In this document: in pieces, positions 1 to 9,872 of the stretch | Layout: every line of letters begins with the position of its first letter | How positions within the stretch are numbered: position 1 is the first letter of the stretch | From: Belliella pelovolcani | GTDB lineage: Bacteria; Bacteroidota; Bacteroidia; Cytophagales; Cyclobacteriaceae | Length of the DNA stretch: 64,000 bases | Assembly: GCF_900156785.1 (NCBI RefSeq) | Contig: NZ_FTOP01000013.1 | Location: 1-64,000 of the forward strand | Direction of reading: 5' to 3' | Notes under the pieces: generated by a model | What the model was told of the DNA's origin: nothing | The model's database searches: none | The model's input: only the letters and a program-made list of their open reading frames with translations | Translations under genes and position numbers: made by a program

Positions 1-94
1 AAGCTGAGAAAAACCCTGTTTTTGAACGAGGGTCAGCAAAAACTGGCAAAAATGTTCGATTTTTGATTTTGGGTGTCCCAGTGTCGAAGTCAGG

Positions 95-120
95 AAAAAA
101 AAGCCACCCTTCCAGATGGC
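95..120 (-). terminator. Terminator of the BNR-repeat gene
   Basis: Read on the minus strand, GCCATC and GGTGGC form a 6-bp stem (one G-U pair) with loop TGGAAG, followed by eight T. It sits 25 bases past the stop codon of the BNR-repeat gene. Confidence 0.7.
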
Positions 121-144
121 CTTTTTTGTTTAATAATCAATGCA

Positions 145-3100
145 TCAATTGATGTCTACCATTTCAATTTCCTTGAAGATATCGATTTTAGTATTTCTAG
201 CCTTTTCTTCAAAAGCTTTCCAGTCATTATCGAAGAAGACTTTCCAAACTTCCAATGCTTCAGCAGCACTTTCTTTGGCTTGATCAAATAAGCGTTGCTC
301 AGTAGGACCTGGAGCACCATAAGATGATGCTGCGTAGCTTCTAGGAGTACCTAACCTGCTCATGGTAGTTGGATACAAGTTTCTGACGATTCCTTGACCT
401 TCTCTGCTTGGTCCATAAAATGCCTCTCTAGTCTTATCCAATTTCTTTCTGATATCTGCTACTTCCTTCATCAAGGCTTTTACTTCAGGACTATCTACAT
501 CTCTCGCATAAGCAGTCAGCTTGTCAAGTGTAGATCGAGCATCATCCAATTGTCTAGTGGCTTTACCTACTTCAGCACCAAGGGCTTCAGTTTGTTTGAT
601 AAAGGCTTCTCTAGCTTTCAAGTCAGCTAGATTAGCTTCGATTCTTGGGTCACCGTACACATTGATCATGGTTTCGGAAGTTTCTCCTCCATATGAGAAT
701 ACAAGTTTGTAGGCTCCTGGGATAGCTGGTCCGCCTCCTGGTTCGAAGAATCCTCTTCCTCCTCCTCCAAATCTACCACCTCTGCCAAATGAACTTGCAT
801 CAACAGAAGATTTTCTATCCAAATTCCAGATCATTCTATTGACTCCTTGTTGAGGAACTGTTTTCAAAGTTCTGATTTGTTCTCCATCTGAATTGAAGAT
901 GGATACGGTAACGGTATCTTTTTTCTCTTTATCATCATTGATGATAAAGTGTAATCTTCCTCCAAAGACTCTGTTTTCTCCAGCATATTTGCCATCTGCT
1001 GGGAACCTTTCACCATGAGGCTGGTGAATTTCAGCTTGGAATGCATCAGAAGGTTGTACTGCTGTGATTTTTGCCGCTGGAGCTTTTCCTTGATTTTGAG
1101 CATAGACCCTCAATGGTCTGATATCATCCAATACATAAAGGGACCTACCAAATGTTCCAATCACCAAATCAGCTTCTCTCTCCTGTATCACCATGTCATA
1201 AGTAGAGTTGGCATTAGGATAGCCATGTCTCCACTGATTCCAAGTTTTGGCGTTGTCAAAAGATACATATAAGCCAAATTCAGTTCCAAGGAAAACCAAA
1301 TTAGGTTCTACAGGATCTTGGATGATGGATAGGGCATAGCCCCAAACTTTGCTATCATCAGCTATTCTTTCGTAGCTATTGCCAAAATTTTTTGTTCTGT
1401 ATGCATAGGCTGAGAAATTATTGTTTCTGTAGTTGTTTGCTACAATCCATGCTTCTCCTGCATCATATCTTGAGGCTTGAATCTGCGGAATCCAACTCGC
1501 TTTCGGTAAGCCAGTGAGTTTGGCAGCTGTATTAGTCCAAGTCTTTCCTCCATCTCTGGTTACTTGTACATTACCATCATCTGTCCCTACCCAGATTACA
1601 TTTTTATCTACTGGGCTTGGAGCGATAGCGATGATAGTCGTATGATTTTCGGCACCAGTGATATCAAAGGTTAATCCACCAGTTTCCTGTTGTTTTTGTT
1701 TTTCAGGATCATCAGTCGTCAAGTCTGGTGAGATGATTTCCCATGTTTCTCCTCTGTCTGTGCTCTTATGAAGGAACTGGCTACCATAATAAATAGTACC
1801 AGCGTCATGTGGACACTGAGCAAGTGCAGCGTTCCAGTTGAACCTCAAGAATACATCTTTGTCAGGATGAGTGGGTCTGATGTTTCTTTTATGTCCTGTT
1901 TCCTTATCAAATCTAGTCACATTACCACCTTGAGACATAGAATAACCATATCTTGAATCCTCAGGATCCGAAGAAGCATCAAAGCCATCACCAAACTGCA
2001 ATTCTTGCCAGTAAGTATTTCTGATACCATCTCTTCTCCACACATACGCAGGACCTACCCAGCTGCCATTGTCTTGAAGACCCCCGTAAATATTGTAAGG
2101 GATCTCGTTGTCTACATTGATATGATACCATTGTCCTACAGGGATGTTTTCTGCAAAGTACCAAGTCTTACCACCATCTCTTGTAATGTTCAAACCACCA
2201 TCATTACCATCGATCATTAATCTAGGATCATTGGGATTGATATACCAAGCGTGATGATCAGGGTGAACACCTTCGTATTGCAACAACTGGGTGAATGATT
2301 TCCCTCCATCTTCACTCATGCCAACTCTCGAATAGAGTGTGTAGATGCGATCTGCGTTTTTAGGATCTGCATAGATTTCATAGTAATAGAAAGGTCTATC
2401 ACCAATTTCACCTTTATCATTGACCAATCTAAATCTATTGCCTCCATCCTCGGATACATAAAGGCCATTTTTGGTAGACTCTACCAACGCATATACCTTT
2501 TGGCTATTTGACTTGGATATTGCAAGCCCCATTCTTCCATATGGGCCTTTCGGTAAGCCATTTTTCTCGTCTAACTTTTTCCAATTCTCCCCGCCGTCAA
2601 TCGTTACAAATAATCCTGAAGAAGGACCACCTGAGTTGAAAAACCATGGATATCTTCTGTGTTCCCACATGTTGACAAACAGCTTATTTGGATTGTTGGG
2701 ATCCATGATCATTTCACCAACACCAGTTTTGGTATCGATGTAGAGGATTTTTTTCCAGGTCTTTCCGCCATCAGTAGTTTTGTATACACCTCTATCTTCT
2801 TGTTCGCCCCATGGAGAACCGATTGCTCCTACAAAAATGGTGTTTGGATCATCTGGGTGGATGATGATTCTATGAATAGCTCTTGTTTTTTCCAAGCCCA
2901 TCAATTCCCAAGTTTCACCAGCATCCAAGGATCTATAGATACCATAACCAAGGTTGAGTGAGTTTCTAGGATTCCCTTCGCCAGTCCCTACCCATACTAT
3001 ATTTGGGTTTTTTTGATAAACAGCGATGGCTCCGATAGAGTGGACTTTTTCTTCCTCAAATATCGGTTTCCAGGTAATACCTCCAGAGGTAGATTTCCAC

Positions 3101-3330
3101 ACGCCTCCAGATGCAGCTCCAGCATAGATGGTATTGGGATCATCGTCTATGGCAGCGATGGCAGTGATTCTACCACTCATGCCTGCAGGTCCTATACTTC
3201 TGGTTTTCATGGTCTTGAACAGATCCATGTCCACTTGCTGTGCCGTCACAAACTCCGGTAAGCTCAGTAAAATCAAAAGAGCTAGTCCCCAAAGCTTGAA
3301 TTGATTAAGCATTCTTCTTTGTGTTTTCAT
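145..3330 (-). CDS. Secreted BNR/sortilin-type beta-propeller protein
   Basis: A 1061-residue exported protein. A signal peptide ends near residue 30 (hydrophobic LALLILLSLPEF, then TAQ). Residues about 40-760 hold many BNR/Asp-box type repeats (S/T-x-D-G-G-x-T-W, for example TTDGGKTW, SVDAGETW-like, TRDGGKTW), typical of the VPS10/sortilin-like propellers that Bacteroidota annotate as glycosyl hydrolase or WD40/YVTN/BNR repeat proteins. The C-terminal part has a Gly/Arg-rich linker and a helical segment. No type IX sorting domain or catalytic motif is apparent, so a binding or scaffold role is as likely as hydrolysis. It is divergent from the M1 peptidase, with about 280 bp between starts, and has its own terminator. 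The family call is solid; the function is not known. Confidence 0.85.
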   Translation of the reverse strand: MKTQRRMLNQFKLWGLALLILLSLPEFVTAQQVDMDLFKTMKTRSIGPAGMSGRITAIAAIDDDPNTIYAGAASGGVWKSTSGGITWKPIFEEEKVHSIGAIAVYQKNPNIVWVGTGEGNPRNSLNLGYGIYRSLDAGETWELMGLEKTRAIHRIIIHPDDPNTIFVGAIGSPWGEQEDRGVYKTTDGGKTWKKILYIDTKTGVGEMIMDPNNPNKLFVNMWEHRRYPWFFNSGGPSSGLFVTIDGGENWKKLDEKNGLPKGPYGRMGLAISKSNSQKVYALVESTKNGLYVSEDGGNRFRLVNDKGEIGDRPFYYYEIYADPKNADRIYTLYSRVGMSEDGGKSFTQLLQYEGVHPDHHAWYINPNDPRLMIDGNDGGLNITRDGGKTWYFAENIPVGQWYHINVDNEIPYNIYGGLQDNGSWVGPAYVWRRDGIRNTYWQELQFGDGFDASSDPEDSRYGYSMSQGGNVTRFDKETGHKRNIRPTHPDKDVFLRFNWNAALAQCPHDAGTIYYGSQFLHKSTDRGETWEIISPDLTTDDPEKQKQQETGGLTFDITGAENHTTIIAIAPSPVDKNVIWVGTDDGNVQVTRDGGKTWTNTAAKLTGLPKASWIPQIQASRYDAGEAWIVANNYRNNNFSAYAYRTKNFGNSYERIADDSKVWGYALSIIQDPVEPNLVFLGTEFGLYVSFDNAKTWNQWRHGYPNANSTYDMVIQEREADLVIGTFGRSLYVLDDIRPLRVYAQNQGKAPAAKITAVQPSDAFQAEIHQPHGERFPADGKYAGENRVFGGRLHFIINDDKEKKDTVTVSIFNSDGEQIRTLKTVPQQGVNRMIWNLDRKSSVDASSFGRGGRFGGGGRGFFEPGGGPAIPGAYKLVFSYGGETSETMINVYGDPRIEANLADLKAREAFIKQTEALGAEVGKATRQLDDARSTLDKLTAYARDVDSPEVKALMKEVADIRKKLDKTREAFYGPSREGQGIVRNLYPTTMSRLGTPRSYAASSYGAPGPTEQRLFDQAKESAAEALEVWKVFFDNDWKAFEEKARNTKIDIFKEIEMVDIN

Positions 3331-3609
3331 TGGGTATCAATTTTTCAAAATATTTTCTTTCAATTAAGGTTATAAAAACCAATGATAATACTGAAATCTT
3401 GTGGAGGGAAATTAAGGTGGATGAAAGGTAGGTGGTCTTGTGAAATTGGATTTCTATTCAAAAACATTTGGATTTGACCCTTGTGAAACAATATATATCT
3501 GTAGCTTTCGGTAGTTGATCTTATGCTGTGTCTTTATTCATATTATTTGATCAATGGCTTGCAGTGGGCTCTTTTTTTGGGTTATTTTAGCAAAAAAACT
3601 CAGATAAAT

Positions 3610-5472
3610 ATGTTCAAAAGATTATGGTTTGCTGTGTGTGTTGCCTCCTTGATGGGCGTATCCACACTTACATTTGCACAAAAGGACCGATTTCAACAAA
3701 AGGTCAAATATGAAATGGATGTGGCCATGGATGTGGTGAAGAACCAATATACAGGTACGCAAAAACTCCATTATACCAACAATTCATCCGATACATTGAC
3801 TAGAGCTTTCTATCATCTGTACTACAATGCTTTCCAGCCGAATAGCATGATGGATGTAAGGTCAAGAACTATCGCTGATCCAGATAGAAGGGTGAGAGAT
3901 AGAATTCAAAATCTCAAACCAGAAGAGTATGGCATTTTAGAAGTCAAGAAATTGACCATGAATGGCAAACCAGTAAAATTTGAGCATGAAGAAACTATCC
4001 TGGAGGTAGATTTGGCTGAGCCTATTTTGCCAGGCCAAACTGTCATTTTCGATATGGAGTTTTTTGGACAAGTGCCACTTCAAGTAAGAAGAGCTGGAAG
4101 AGACAATGCAGAAGGAATCAGATACTCTATGTCACAGTGGTATCCTAAAATGGCCGCTTACGATGTGAGAGGATGGCATGCAAACCCTTACATTGGAAGA
4201 GAGTTTTATGGCAATTTTGGAGATTTTGATGTGAAAATCACTATTGACAAAGAATACCTACTTGGTGGAACTGGCTATTTACAAAATGCAAATGAAATAG
4301 GGAAGGGCTATGAAGACGCAGGCGTGAAAGTACCTACACCAAGAGGTAAGAATTTGACTTGGCACTTTACTGCGCCAAATGTCCACGACTTTATGTGGGC
4401 TGCTGATCCAAATTATACACATGACAAGGTGCAGATGGAGAATGGACCAATGGTTCATTTGCTTTATGTCAAGAATGAAAAAACAGAAGAGAATTGGGCG
4501 GCTTTGATGCAATACACCATAGATGCTATCAAATATTGTAGCGAAAACTTCGGGACTTACCCATACGAGCAATATTCTGTGATCCAAGGCGGTGATGGTG
4601 GAATGGAGTATCCCATGGCTACTTTGATTACGGGACATAGAAATCTAAAGAGCTTGGTGGGGGTTACCGTTCACGAGCTGATTCACAGTTGGTATTATGG
4701 GGTGTTAGGCTTCAATGAATCTTCTGAACCATGGTTAGATGAAGGATTTACTACTTGGGGTACTTCGGTGGTAATGGATGCGGTGTTTGAAAAGGATCCA
4801 AACTTTACTCACAATGGCAGCTACAGATCTTACTTCAGATTAGCAGAAGCTGGATATGAAGAGCCTTTGACAACTCATGGCGATCATTATAACTTGAATT
4901 CAGCTTATGGCCCTGGTACTTACAATAAAGGAGCTGTTTTTGTAGAACAGATGTCTTACGTAGTAGGAAGAGAAAACTTCAATAAGGCATTGTTGAGGCT
5001 ATGGGATGATTGGAAGTTTAAGCATCCAAATGGGAACGATGTAATCCGTGTTTTTGAAAATGTCAGCGGATTAGAATTGGATTGGTATTATGATTATTTC
5101 ATCGCTTCGACCAAGACCATCGATTATGGAATCAAGTCAGTTGAAGCTGCGGGGAATGATACCAAACTTACCTTGGAGAGAGTTGGTATGATGCCAATGC
5201 CAGTGGATGTGGTGGTAACTTATCAAGATGGTTCTCAGGAGATGATTTATTTACCATTGGTGATTCAAAGAGGCAGTAAGCCTGAAGAGGCTGGCATGCC
5301 TAAGCGAGTGAAGACGCAGAAATGGCCTTGGACCAATTATACTACTGAAGTGATGGTAGGCAGACCTATTGCTGATATCAAAAGCATAGAAATCGATCCT
5401 AGCCTAAGAATGGCTGATGTCAATAGAGAAAACAATAGGGTAGAAGTGTCTACTGAAATGCAGAAAAAGTAA
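3610..5472 (+). CDS. M1 family zinc metallopeptidase
   Basis: An exported aminopeptidase-type enzyme of about 620 residues. The zinc site HEXXH-X18-E is complete: His355, Glu356, His359 and Glu378 (numbered from 3610), preceded by a GGMEYP variant of the GxMEN exopeptidase motif. A gluzincin Tyr is plausible in the YGPGTYNKGA stretch. I chose ATG 3610 rather than the upstream in-frame ATG at 3523 because 3610 begins a clean signal peptide (MFKRLWFAVC...TFAQ), while the upstream 29 residues do not look like one. Likely role is cleavage of peptides in the periplasm or outside the cell. A strong bidirectional terminator follows. The family is certain; the substrate is unknown. Confidence 0.92.
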   Translation: MFKRLWFAVCVASLMGVSTLTFAQKDRFQQKVKYEMDVAMDVVKNQYTGTQKLHYTNNSSDTLTRAFYHLYYNAFQPNSMMDVRSRTIADPDRRVRDRIQNLKPEEYGILEVKKLTMNGKPVKFEHEETILEVDLAEPILPGQTVIFDMEFFGQVPLQVRRAGRDNAEGIRYSMSQWYPKMAAYDVRGWHANPYIGREFYGNFGDFDVKITIDKEYLLGGTGYLQNANEIGKGYEDAGVKVPTPRGKNLTWHFTAPNVHDFMWAADPNYTHDKVQMENGPMVHLLYVKNEKTEENWAALMQYTIDAIKYCSENFGTYPYEQYSVIQGGDGGMEYPMATLITGHRNLKSLVGVTVHELIHSWYYGVLGFNESSEPWLDEGFTTWGTSVVMDAVFEKDPNFTHNGSYRSYFRLAEAGYEEPLTTHGDHYNLNSAYGPGTYNKGAVFVEQMSYVVGRENFNKALLRLWDDWKFKHPNGNDVIRVFENVSGLELDWYYDYFIASTKTIDYGIKSVEAAGNDTKLTLERVGMMPMPVDVVVTYQDGSQEMIYLPLVIQRGSKPEEAGMPKRVKTQKWPWTNYTTEVMVGRPIADIKSIEIDPSLRMADVNRENNRVEVSTEMQKK

Positions 5473-5630
5473 GATGTGTTTTCGCATTTTTACCATAGTT
5501 TAATATGACCGCTTAAACAATCTCGTGCAGTAATTTGTCAACAGACGATGGTCTAAGATAGACTGCTGAGTATGTTTAAAAATTAGCGAAAACTAATTTA
5601 TTGGAAAGCTTTTTAATAAAAATCAATGCA

Positions 5631-5666
5631 AAAAAGGTTCCCTGAGGTAATTCAGGGAACCTTTTT
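5631..5666. terminator. Bidirectional terminator between convergent genes
   Basis: A perfect 15-bp inverted repeat (arms 5631-5645 and 5652-5666, GGTTCCCTGA core) flanked by A5 and T5, loop of 6. It lies between the convergent M1 peptidase and PKD lipoprotein genes and can serve both strands. Confidence 0.9.
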
Positions 5667-5704
5667 ATGTATAACTTAAAAACATCCACGTAAGGACGGT
5701 TTTA

Positions 5705-6382
5705 TTACTCAGGTAAAACTAACTTATATTTTATTGAATATCTTCCCAAGCCTGAAATTTCAAATTCATTTTCAAGCCAAGTATAAGAGGTTGAAGATCC
5801 TTCTCCACCTAATATAGTTTCAGTTTCTGTTTCCATAAACTTGAAAAACGGTCTTTCATGTTTATGATATCTCGCATCGCCTAGTGGAACATCAATTTCA
5901 ATAGCCAAAGGAAGATCAACAAATTGAAAATCTTCAATAATCGGGCTTACCCAAAAGGCTTCTTCAAAAAGAAAATCAGAATTTGATAATCGAAGCTGGA
6001 CATTACCAGATTCACCAGAATATCCTGCGGATACTTCATGTAATACAGCTTCATAACCATGATATTGACCCACTATAATTTCTTTGGAAATTACATTGCT
6101 TATTCCATCTAAATCTGTCAATGTTAGATTGACTTCATAAATTCCAGGTTCTAGATATTGAACTTGCCCAATTTCTGTTTTACTAGATTTACCATTTCCA
6201 AAATCCCACTGTACACTAGCTAGTGCACTAGATGATTCCAATCTAAGTTGCACAATATCGTTGATTACGTAATAAGGCTTATCTGACTCTATTACCCCTT
6301 CTGGTAAAAGAGTAGGTTCTTCTGTTTGGCAAGCATATAACAAAAGAATGACTGAGCATAATGCTAAAACTTTTTTTGTCAT
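5705..6382 (-). CDS. PKD-domain lipoprotein
   Basis: A 225-residue predicted lipoprotein: the signal peptide MTKKVLALCSVILLLYAC ends in a lipobox (LYAC, Cys18). Residues about 30-105 form a PKD-like beta-sandwich (VQWDFGNGKSS, then YEVNLTLTDLDG). The rest is beta-rich and unassigned. PKD domains are non-catalytic and usually mediate binding at the cell surface. It is a single gene between two terminators, and its sequence looks more AT-rich than its neighbours, as is common for variable surface lipoproteins. No partner is evident. Confidence 0.75.
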   Translation of the reverse strand: MTKKVLALCSVILLLYACQTEEPTLLPEGVIESDKPYYVINDIVQLRLESSSALASVQWDFGNGKSSKTEIGQVQYLEPGIYEVNLTLTDLDGISNVISKEIIVGQYHGYEAVLHEVSAGYSGESGNVQLRLSNSDFLFEEAFWVSPIIEDFQFVDLPLAIEIDVPLGDARYHKHERPFFKFMETETETILGGEGSSTSYTWLENEFEISGLGRYSIKYKLVLPE

Positions 6383-6603
6383 GTTAGTTAATTTTTTAAG
6401 AAATAAAATTTAAATCATTATGAATAAAATGATATTTTATAAAAAGTGCAAGATTTAACTACAGATTTTTTCTTAAGAGAATAGAAATTTTGATTATCTC
6501 ATATTTTTATCTGTCTTCAGCAAGGTGTAGGATTGATATGTATGTTCAATACAAAAAAGTGAAAAGAAAGATCTCGAAGGTGAAATAGAAAAAATTCTAA
6601 ATA

Positions 6604-6631
6604 AAAAAGGAGCCTTTATAGACTCCTTTTT
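6604..6631 (-). terminator. Terminator of the histone H1-like gene
   Basis: Inverted repeat AAAAAGGAG (6604-6612) and CTCCTTTTT (6623-6631), loop of 10, about 20 bases after the stop codon of the small H1-like gene on the minus strand. Confidence 0.75.
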
Positions 6632-6652
6632 AGCTCTTGAAATTATGGCCAA

Positions 6653-6829
6653 TTAACCAGCATTTTTCATGTCTTGAACTTCCTTACGGATGTCCTGCGC
6701 CATATTCTTAAGATCTTGCATGCCTTTTCTTACTCTAGTACCAGCAGCTTGGTTGCCTTTGTCATAGAATTTTTCGAAGTCCGCTTCTAGACCCATTACA
6801 AGATCTCTAATTTCGCTAAATTTGCTCAT
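6653..6829 (-). CDS. Histone H1-like protein, 58 aa
   Basis: A short gene starting at ATG 6827-6829 and ending at TAA 6653-6655. It encodes 58 residues, beginning MSKFSEIRDLVMGLEADF and ending VQDMKNAG, with a KGNQAAGTRVRKGMQ centre. This matches my recollection of the small conserved Bacteroidota proteins annotated 'histone H1' (HC1-like), which have the same pattern of an acidic first helix and a basic centre rich in K/R. It is monocistronic with its own terminator. The protein is much shorter than chlamydial Hc1 and lacks a long Lys/Ala tail, so chromatin binding is a family label rather than something the sequence proves. Confidence 0.8.
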   Translation of the reverse strand: MSKFSEIRDLVMGLEADFEKFYDKGNQAAGTRVRKGMQDLKNMAQDIRKEVQDMKNAG

Positions 6830-6932
6830 AGTAAAAGTTAATTTTAAGGTTGATGATATGTTTAATTATTGGTTCAATATATGCAAAATGTTTATAAAAC
6901 AACAACAGGAGGCACTTTTTTAGAGAAAATTT

Positions 6933-8183
6933 TTATTCTCCAAATGAAATAGCAAGCTCTGTAGTCTTATAATATCCGCTTGTAAGCTTTTCTTTTACCG
7001 CTTCAAAGGCAGCTATTGTCTCAGCCACATCTTCTAAAGTATGTACTGCTGTAGGAATTAACCTCAAGATAATCATGCCTTTAGGTACTACAGGGTAGAT
7101 CACCACTGAGCAGAAGATGTTGTAATTCTCTCTCAAATCCTTGCTCATAGTTGCGGCTTCACCTACTGTACCATTCAAAACAACAGGCGTAACCGGAGAA
7201 TTTGATTTTCCGATACTAAAGCCCTTTTCGATCAAGCCATTTTTCAGCGCATTGACGATTTTCCAAAGGTTATCCTTCAATTCAGGTTGTGTTCTCAGCA
7301 TATCTAGCCTTTTTAATGCTCCCTCTACAAGCAGCATTGGTAAGGATTTAGCGAAGATTTGAGAACGCATGTTATATTTCAAATAGTGAATCACTTTTGC
7401 GTCACCAGCTATAAATGCTCCGATAGAGGCCATGGATTTTGCAAAAGTAGAGAAGTATAGGTCTACTTCCTCCTGTACACCTTGTTCTTCGGCTGTTCCA
7501 GCACCAGTCTTACCCATGGTTCCAAAGCCATGTGCATCATCTACCAAAAGTCTGAAATCAAATTTTTCTTTCAACTTGACGATTTCTGCCAACTTGCCTT
7601 GGTCACCAGTCATACCAAACACCCCTTCGGTAATCACGAGTATACCACCACCTTGTTCTTGAGCGAGTTTTGTAGCTCTTTCGAGTTGTTTCTCGCAGTT
7701 TTCGATGTCATTGTGTGGAAACACATATCGCTTACCAAGATGCATTCTCAAGGCATCAATGATACAGGCATGACACTCACTATCATATACGACTACATCT
7801 TTACGATCCAAAAGAGAATCGATCACGGACATGATTCCCTGATAGCCATAGTTCAGTAGATAAGCACTCTCTTTACCTACGAATTCTGCTAATTCTCTTT
7901 CTAGTTGCTCGTGAAGGTCTGTTTGTCCAGACATCATTCTTGCACCCATAGGGTATGCGGCTCCCCATTTTGCAGCGGCCTCAGTATCAGCCTTTCGGAT
8001 GTCAGGATGGTTGGCCAGTCCCAGATAGTTATTCAAGCTCCAAGTCAAAACTTCCTTGCCTTTGAATTTCATCCTAGGGGCAATCTCACCCTCTAGTTTA
8101 GGGAATGTGAAGTATCCTTCTGATAGTTCAGAATGCTTGCCCAATGGGCCTAGGTTCGTATTTAATTTATCAAATAAATCCAA
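6933..8183 (-). CDS. Serine palmitoyltransferase/KBL-like PLP enzyme
   Basis: A fold-type I PLP enzyme of the alpha-oxoamine synthase family (serine palmitoyltransferase, 2-amino-3-ketobutyrate CoA ligase, cysteate acyltransferase). Visible are the DDAHGFG motif that binds the PLP ring, and the Schiff-base lysine in TFAKSMASIGAF (Lys249 from this start). Bacteroidota use such enzymes to start sphingolipid or sulfonolipid synthesis from an amino acid and a fatty acyl thioester. The open frame reaches ATG at 8286-8288, but the 35 extra residues (Cys/Lys/Arg-rich) do not look like part of the family; the TTG at 8181-8183 gives MDLFDKLNTNLGPLGKHSE, a usual N-terminus. The substrate amino acid (serine, glycine or cysteate) cannot be told from sequence alone. 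Confidence 0.8.
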   Translation of the reverse strand: MDLFDKLNTNLGPLGKHSELSEGYFTFPKLEGEIAPRMKFKGKEVLTWSLNNYLGLANHPDIRKADTEAAAKWGAAYPMGARMMSGQTDLHEQLERELAEFVGKESAYLLNYGYQGIMSVIDSLLDRKDVVVYDSECHACIIDALRMHLGKRYVFPHNDIENCEKQLERATKLAQEQGGGILVITEGVFGMTGDQGKLAEIVKLKEKFDFRLLVDDAHGFGTMGKTGAGTAEEQGVQEEVDLYFSTFAKSMASIGAFIAGDAKVIHYLKYNMRSQIFAKSLPMLLVEGALKRLDMLRTQPELKDNLWKIVNALKNGLIEKGFSIGKSNSPVTPVVLNGTVGEAATMSKDLRENYNIFCSVVIYPVVPKGMIILRLIPTAVHTLEDVAETIAAFEAVKEKLTSGYYKTTELAISFGE

Positions 8184-8369
8184 TGCTTTCAAACGTTTGG
8201 TTTTACAATTTTTTCGGTCACGGTGCTTACCGCTAAACTCGCCAAAAGTAATACATTTTGCCCACCCCTGCAAAATTTGAAAGGTCAATTCAAATATTCT
8301 TTCCTATCCTCGTTTTATTTTATTTACTTCGTGGGTTAAGCTTTTTGACACTTAGAAAAAGACCCAAAT

Positions 8370-9872
8370 ATGAAAAAAATACAAAAGCTTCTAGTGGCTA
8401 ATAGAGGGGAAATCAGTCTCCGTATCATGCGTACAGCTAAAGAGATGGGTATCAAAACGGTAGCTGTCTACAGCGAAGCTGATAGGGATGCTCCTCATGT
8501 CAAATACGCCGATGAAGCAGTTTGTCTTGGACCACCTCCATCCAATCAGTCTTATCTTTTGATGGATAAGATCATACAAGCTTGTAAAGAATTGAATGTG
8601 GATGCCATTCACCCTGGATATGGATTTTTATCAGAGAATGCCTCCTTTGCAAGGAAAGTTACCAATGCAGGGATTTTCTTCGTAGGACCTTCTCCTGAAG
8701 CCATCGAAGTTATGGGCTCCAAACTTGCAGCCAAGCATGCTGTTTCAAAATATGATATCCCAATGGTGCCAGGAACTGAAGATGCCATTTCAGATATCCC
8801 CGCCGCCAAAGTAAAAGCTCAAGAAATAGGTTATCCTATTTTGATCAAAGCGAGTGCTGGAGGAGGAGGAAAAGGCATGCGTGTAGTCGAAAATGAAGCT
8901 GAGTTTGAAGAGCAGATGCAACGTGCCATATCTGAGGCGCAGTCAGCCTTTGGAGATGGAGCTGTATTTATAGAGAAGTTTATCACTTCCCCAAGGCATA
9001 TCGAGATCCAAATACTCGGTGATCAACACGGTAATGTGGTGCATTTGTTCGAAAGGGAATGTTCTGTACAGAGAAGGCACCAAAAGGTAGTAGAGGAAGC
9101 ACCTTCAGCAGTAGTCTCTGATACTATGCGCCAAGCTATGGGGGAGGCTGCCATCAAGGTAGCCAAAGCTTGTGATTATTATGGAGCAGGTACTGTGGAG
9201 TTTATCGTGGACGAGAAGTTGAATTTCTACTTTTTAGAAATGAATACCCGGCTACAAGTAGAGCATCCTGTAACAGAAATGATTACTGGCAAGGACTTGG
9301 TCAAAGAGCAGATTTTGATCGCAGAAGGTCAGCCATTGGGTTTTACACAGGAAGATTTGAAAATTCATGGCCATGCAGTAGAGGTGAGGGTATATGCTGA
9401 AGATCCTAGAAATAACTTCTTGCCTGATATTGGTAATTTGCAGACATATATCAGGCCTCAAGGCTCTGGAATTAGGGTTGATGATGGATTTGAGCAAGGT
9501 ATGGATATTCCTATTTATTATGATCCTATGATTGCGAAGTTGATCACACATGCTGATAATAGAGAAAAAGCAATGGATCGAATGATTCGTGCCATTGAAG
9601 AATACCAAATCACTGGGATAGAGACAACTTTAGGCTTTTGCAAATTCGTGATGGAGCACGAAGCATTTAGAAGTGGAGAATTTGATACCAAGTTTGTAGA
9701 GAAATACTTTACACCTGATAAGTTGGATATACAATGGACTGACTTAGAGCTTAAACTTCTAGGCGCTGCAGCTGTTGAACTCTTTGAAAAACAAAAAAAT
9801 GACCTTCGCAAAGTGAAATCAATGCAAGATGGAACGATGCCAAGGACAAAATGGAAAAATAGATTGCTCTGA
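8370..9872 (+). CDS. accC: Biotin carboxylase (acyl-CoA carboxylase subunit)
   Basis: An ATP-grasp biotin carboxylase of 500 residues that carboxylates the biotin of a carrier protein, using ATP and bicarbonate. Family motifs are all present: KLLVANRGEI at the start, HPGYGFLSEN, the glycine-rich ATP loop ASAGGGGKGM, and the catalytic EMNTRLQVEHPVTE. It is about 50 residues longer than E. coli AccC; the C-terminal tail (LLGAAAVELFEKQKNDLRK...) resembles the linker found in biotin carboxylases of propionyl- and acetyl-CoA carboxylase complexes. No biotin carrier or carboxyltransferase gene is next to it. Its stop codon overlaps the start of the DUF1015 gene by one base (TGATG), implying coupled translation. 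Confidence 0.92.
   Translation: MKKIQKLLVANRGEISLRIMRTAKEMGIKTVAVYSEADRDAPHVKYADEAVCLGPPPSNQSYLLMDKIIQACKELNVDAIHPGYGFLSENASFARKVTNAGIFFVGPSPEAIEVMGSKLAAKHAVSKYDIPMVPGTEDAISDIPAAKVKAQEIGYPILIKASAGGGGKGMRVVENEAEFEEQMQRAISEAQSAFGDGAVFIEKFITSPRHIEIQILGDQHGNVVHLFERECSVQRRHQKVVEEAPSAVVSDTMRQAMGEAAIKVAKACDYYGAGTVEFIVDEKLNFYFLEMNTRLQVEHPVTEMITGKDLVKEQILIAEGQPLGFTQEDLKIHGHAVEVRVYAEDPRNNFLPDIGNLQTYIRPQGSGIRVDDGFEQGMDIPIYYDPMIAKLITHADNREKAMDRMIRAIEEYQITGIETTLGFCKFVMEHEAFRSGEFDTKFVEKYFTPDKLDIQWTDLELKLLGAAAVELFEKQKNDLRKVKSMQDGTMPRTKWKNRLL

Noticed and set aside
73-291. Short plus-strand open frame at the window start
   Set aside because: It lies over the terminator and 3' end of the BNR-repeat gene and has no protein-like features.
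6933-8288. N-terminal extension of the acyltransferase to ATG 8288
   Set aside because: The extra residues are Cys/Lys/Arg-rich and unlike the family; the TTG start gives a normal N-terminus.
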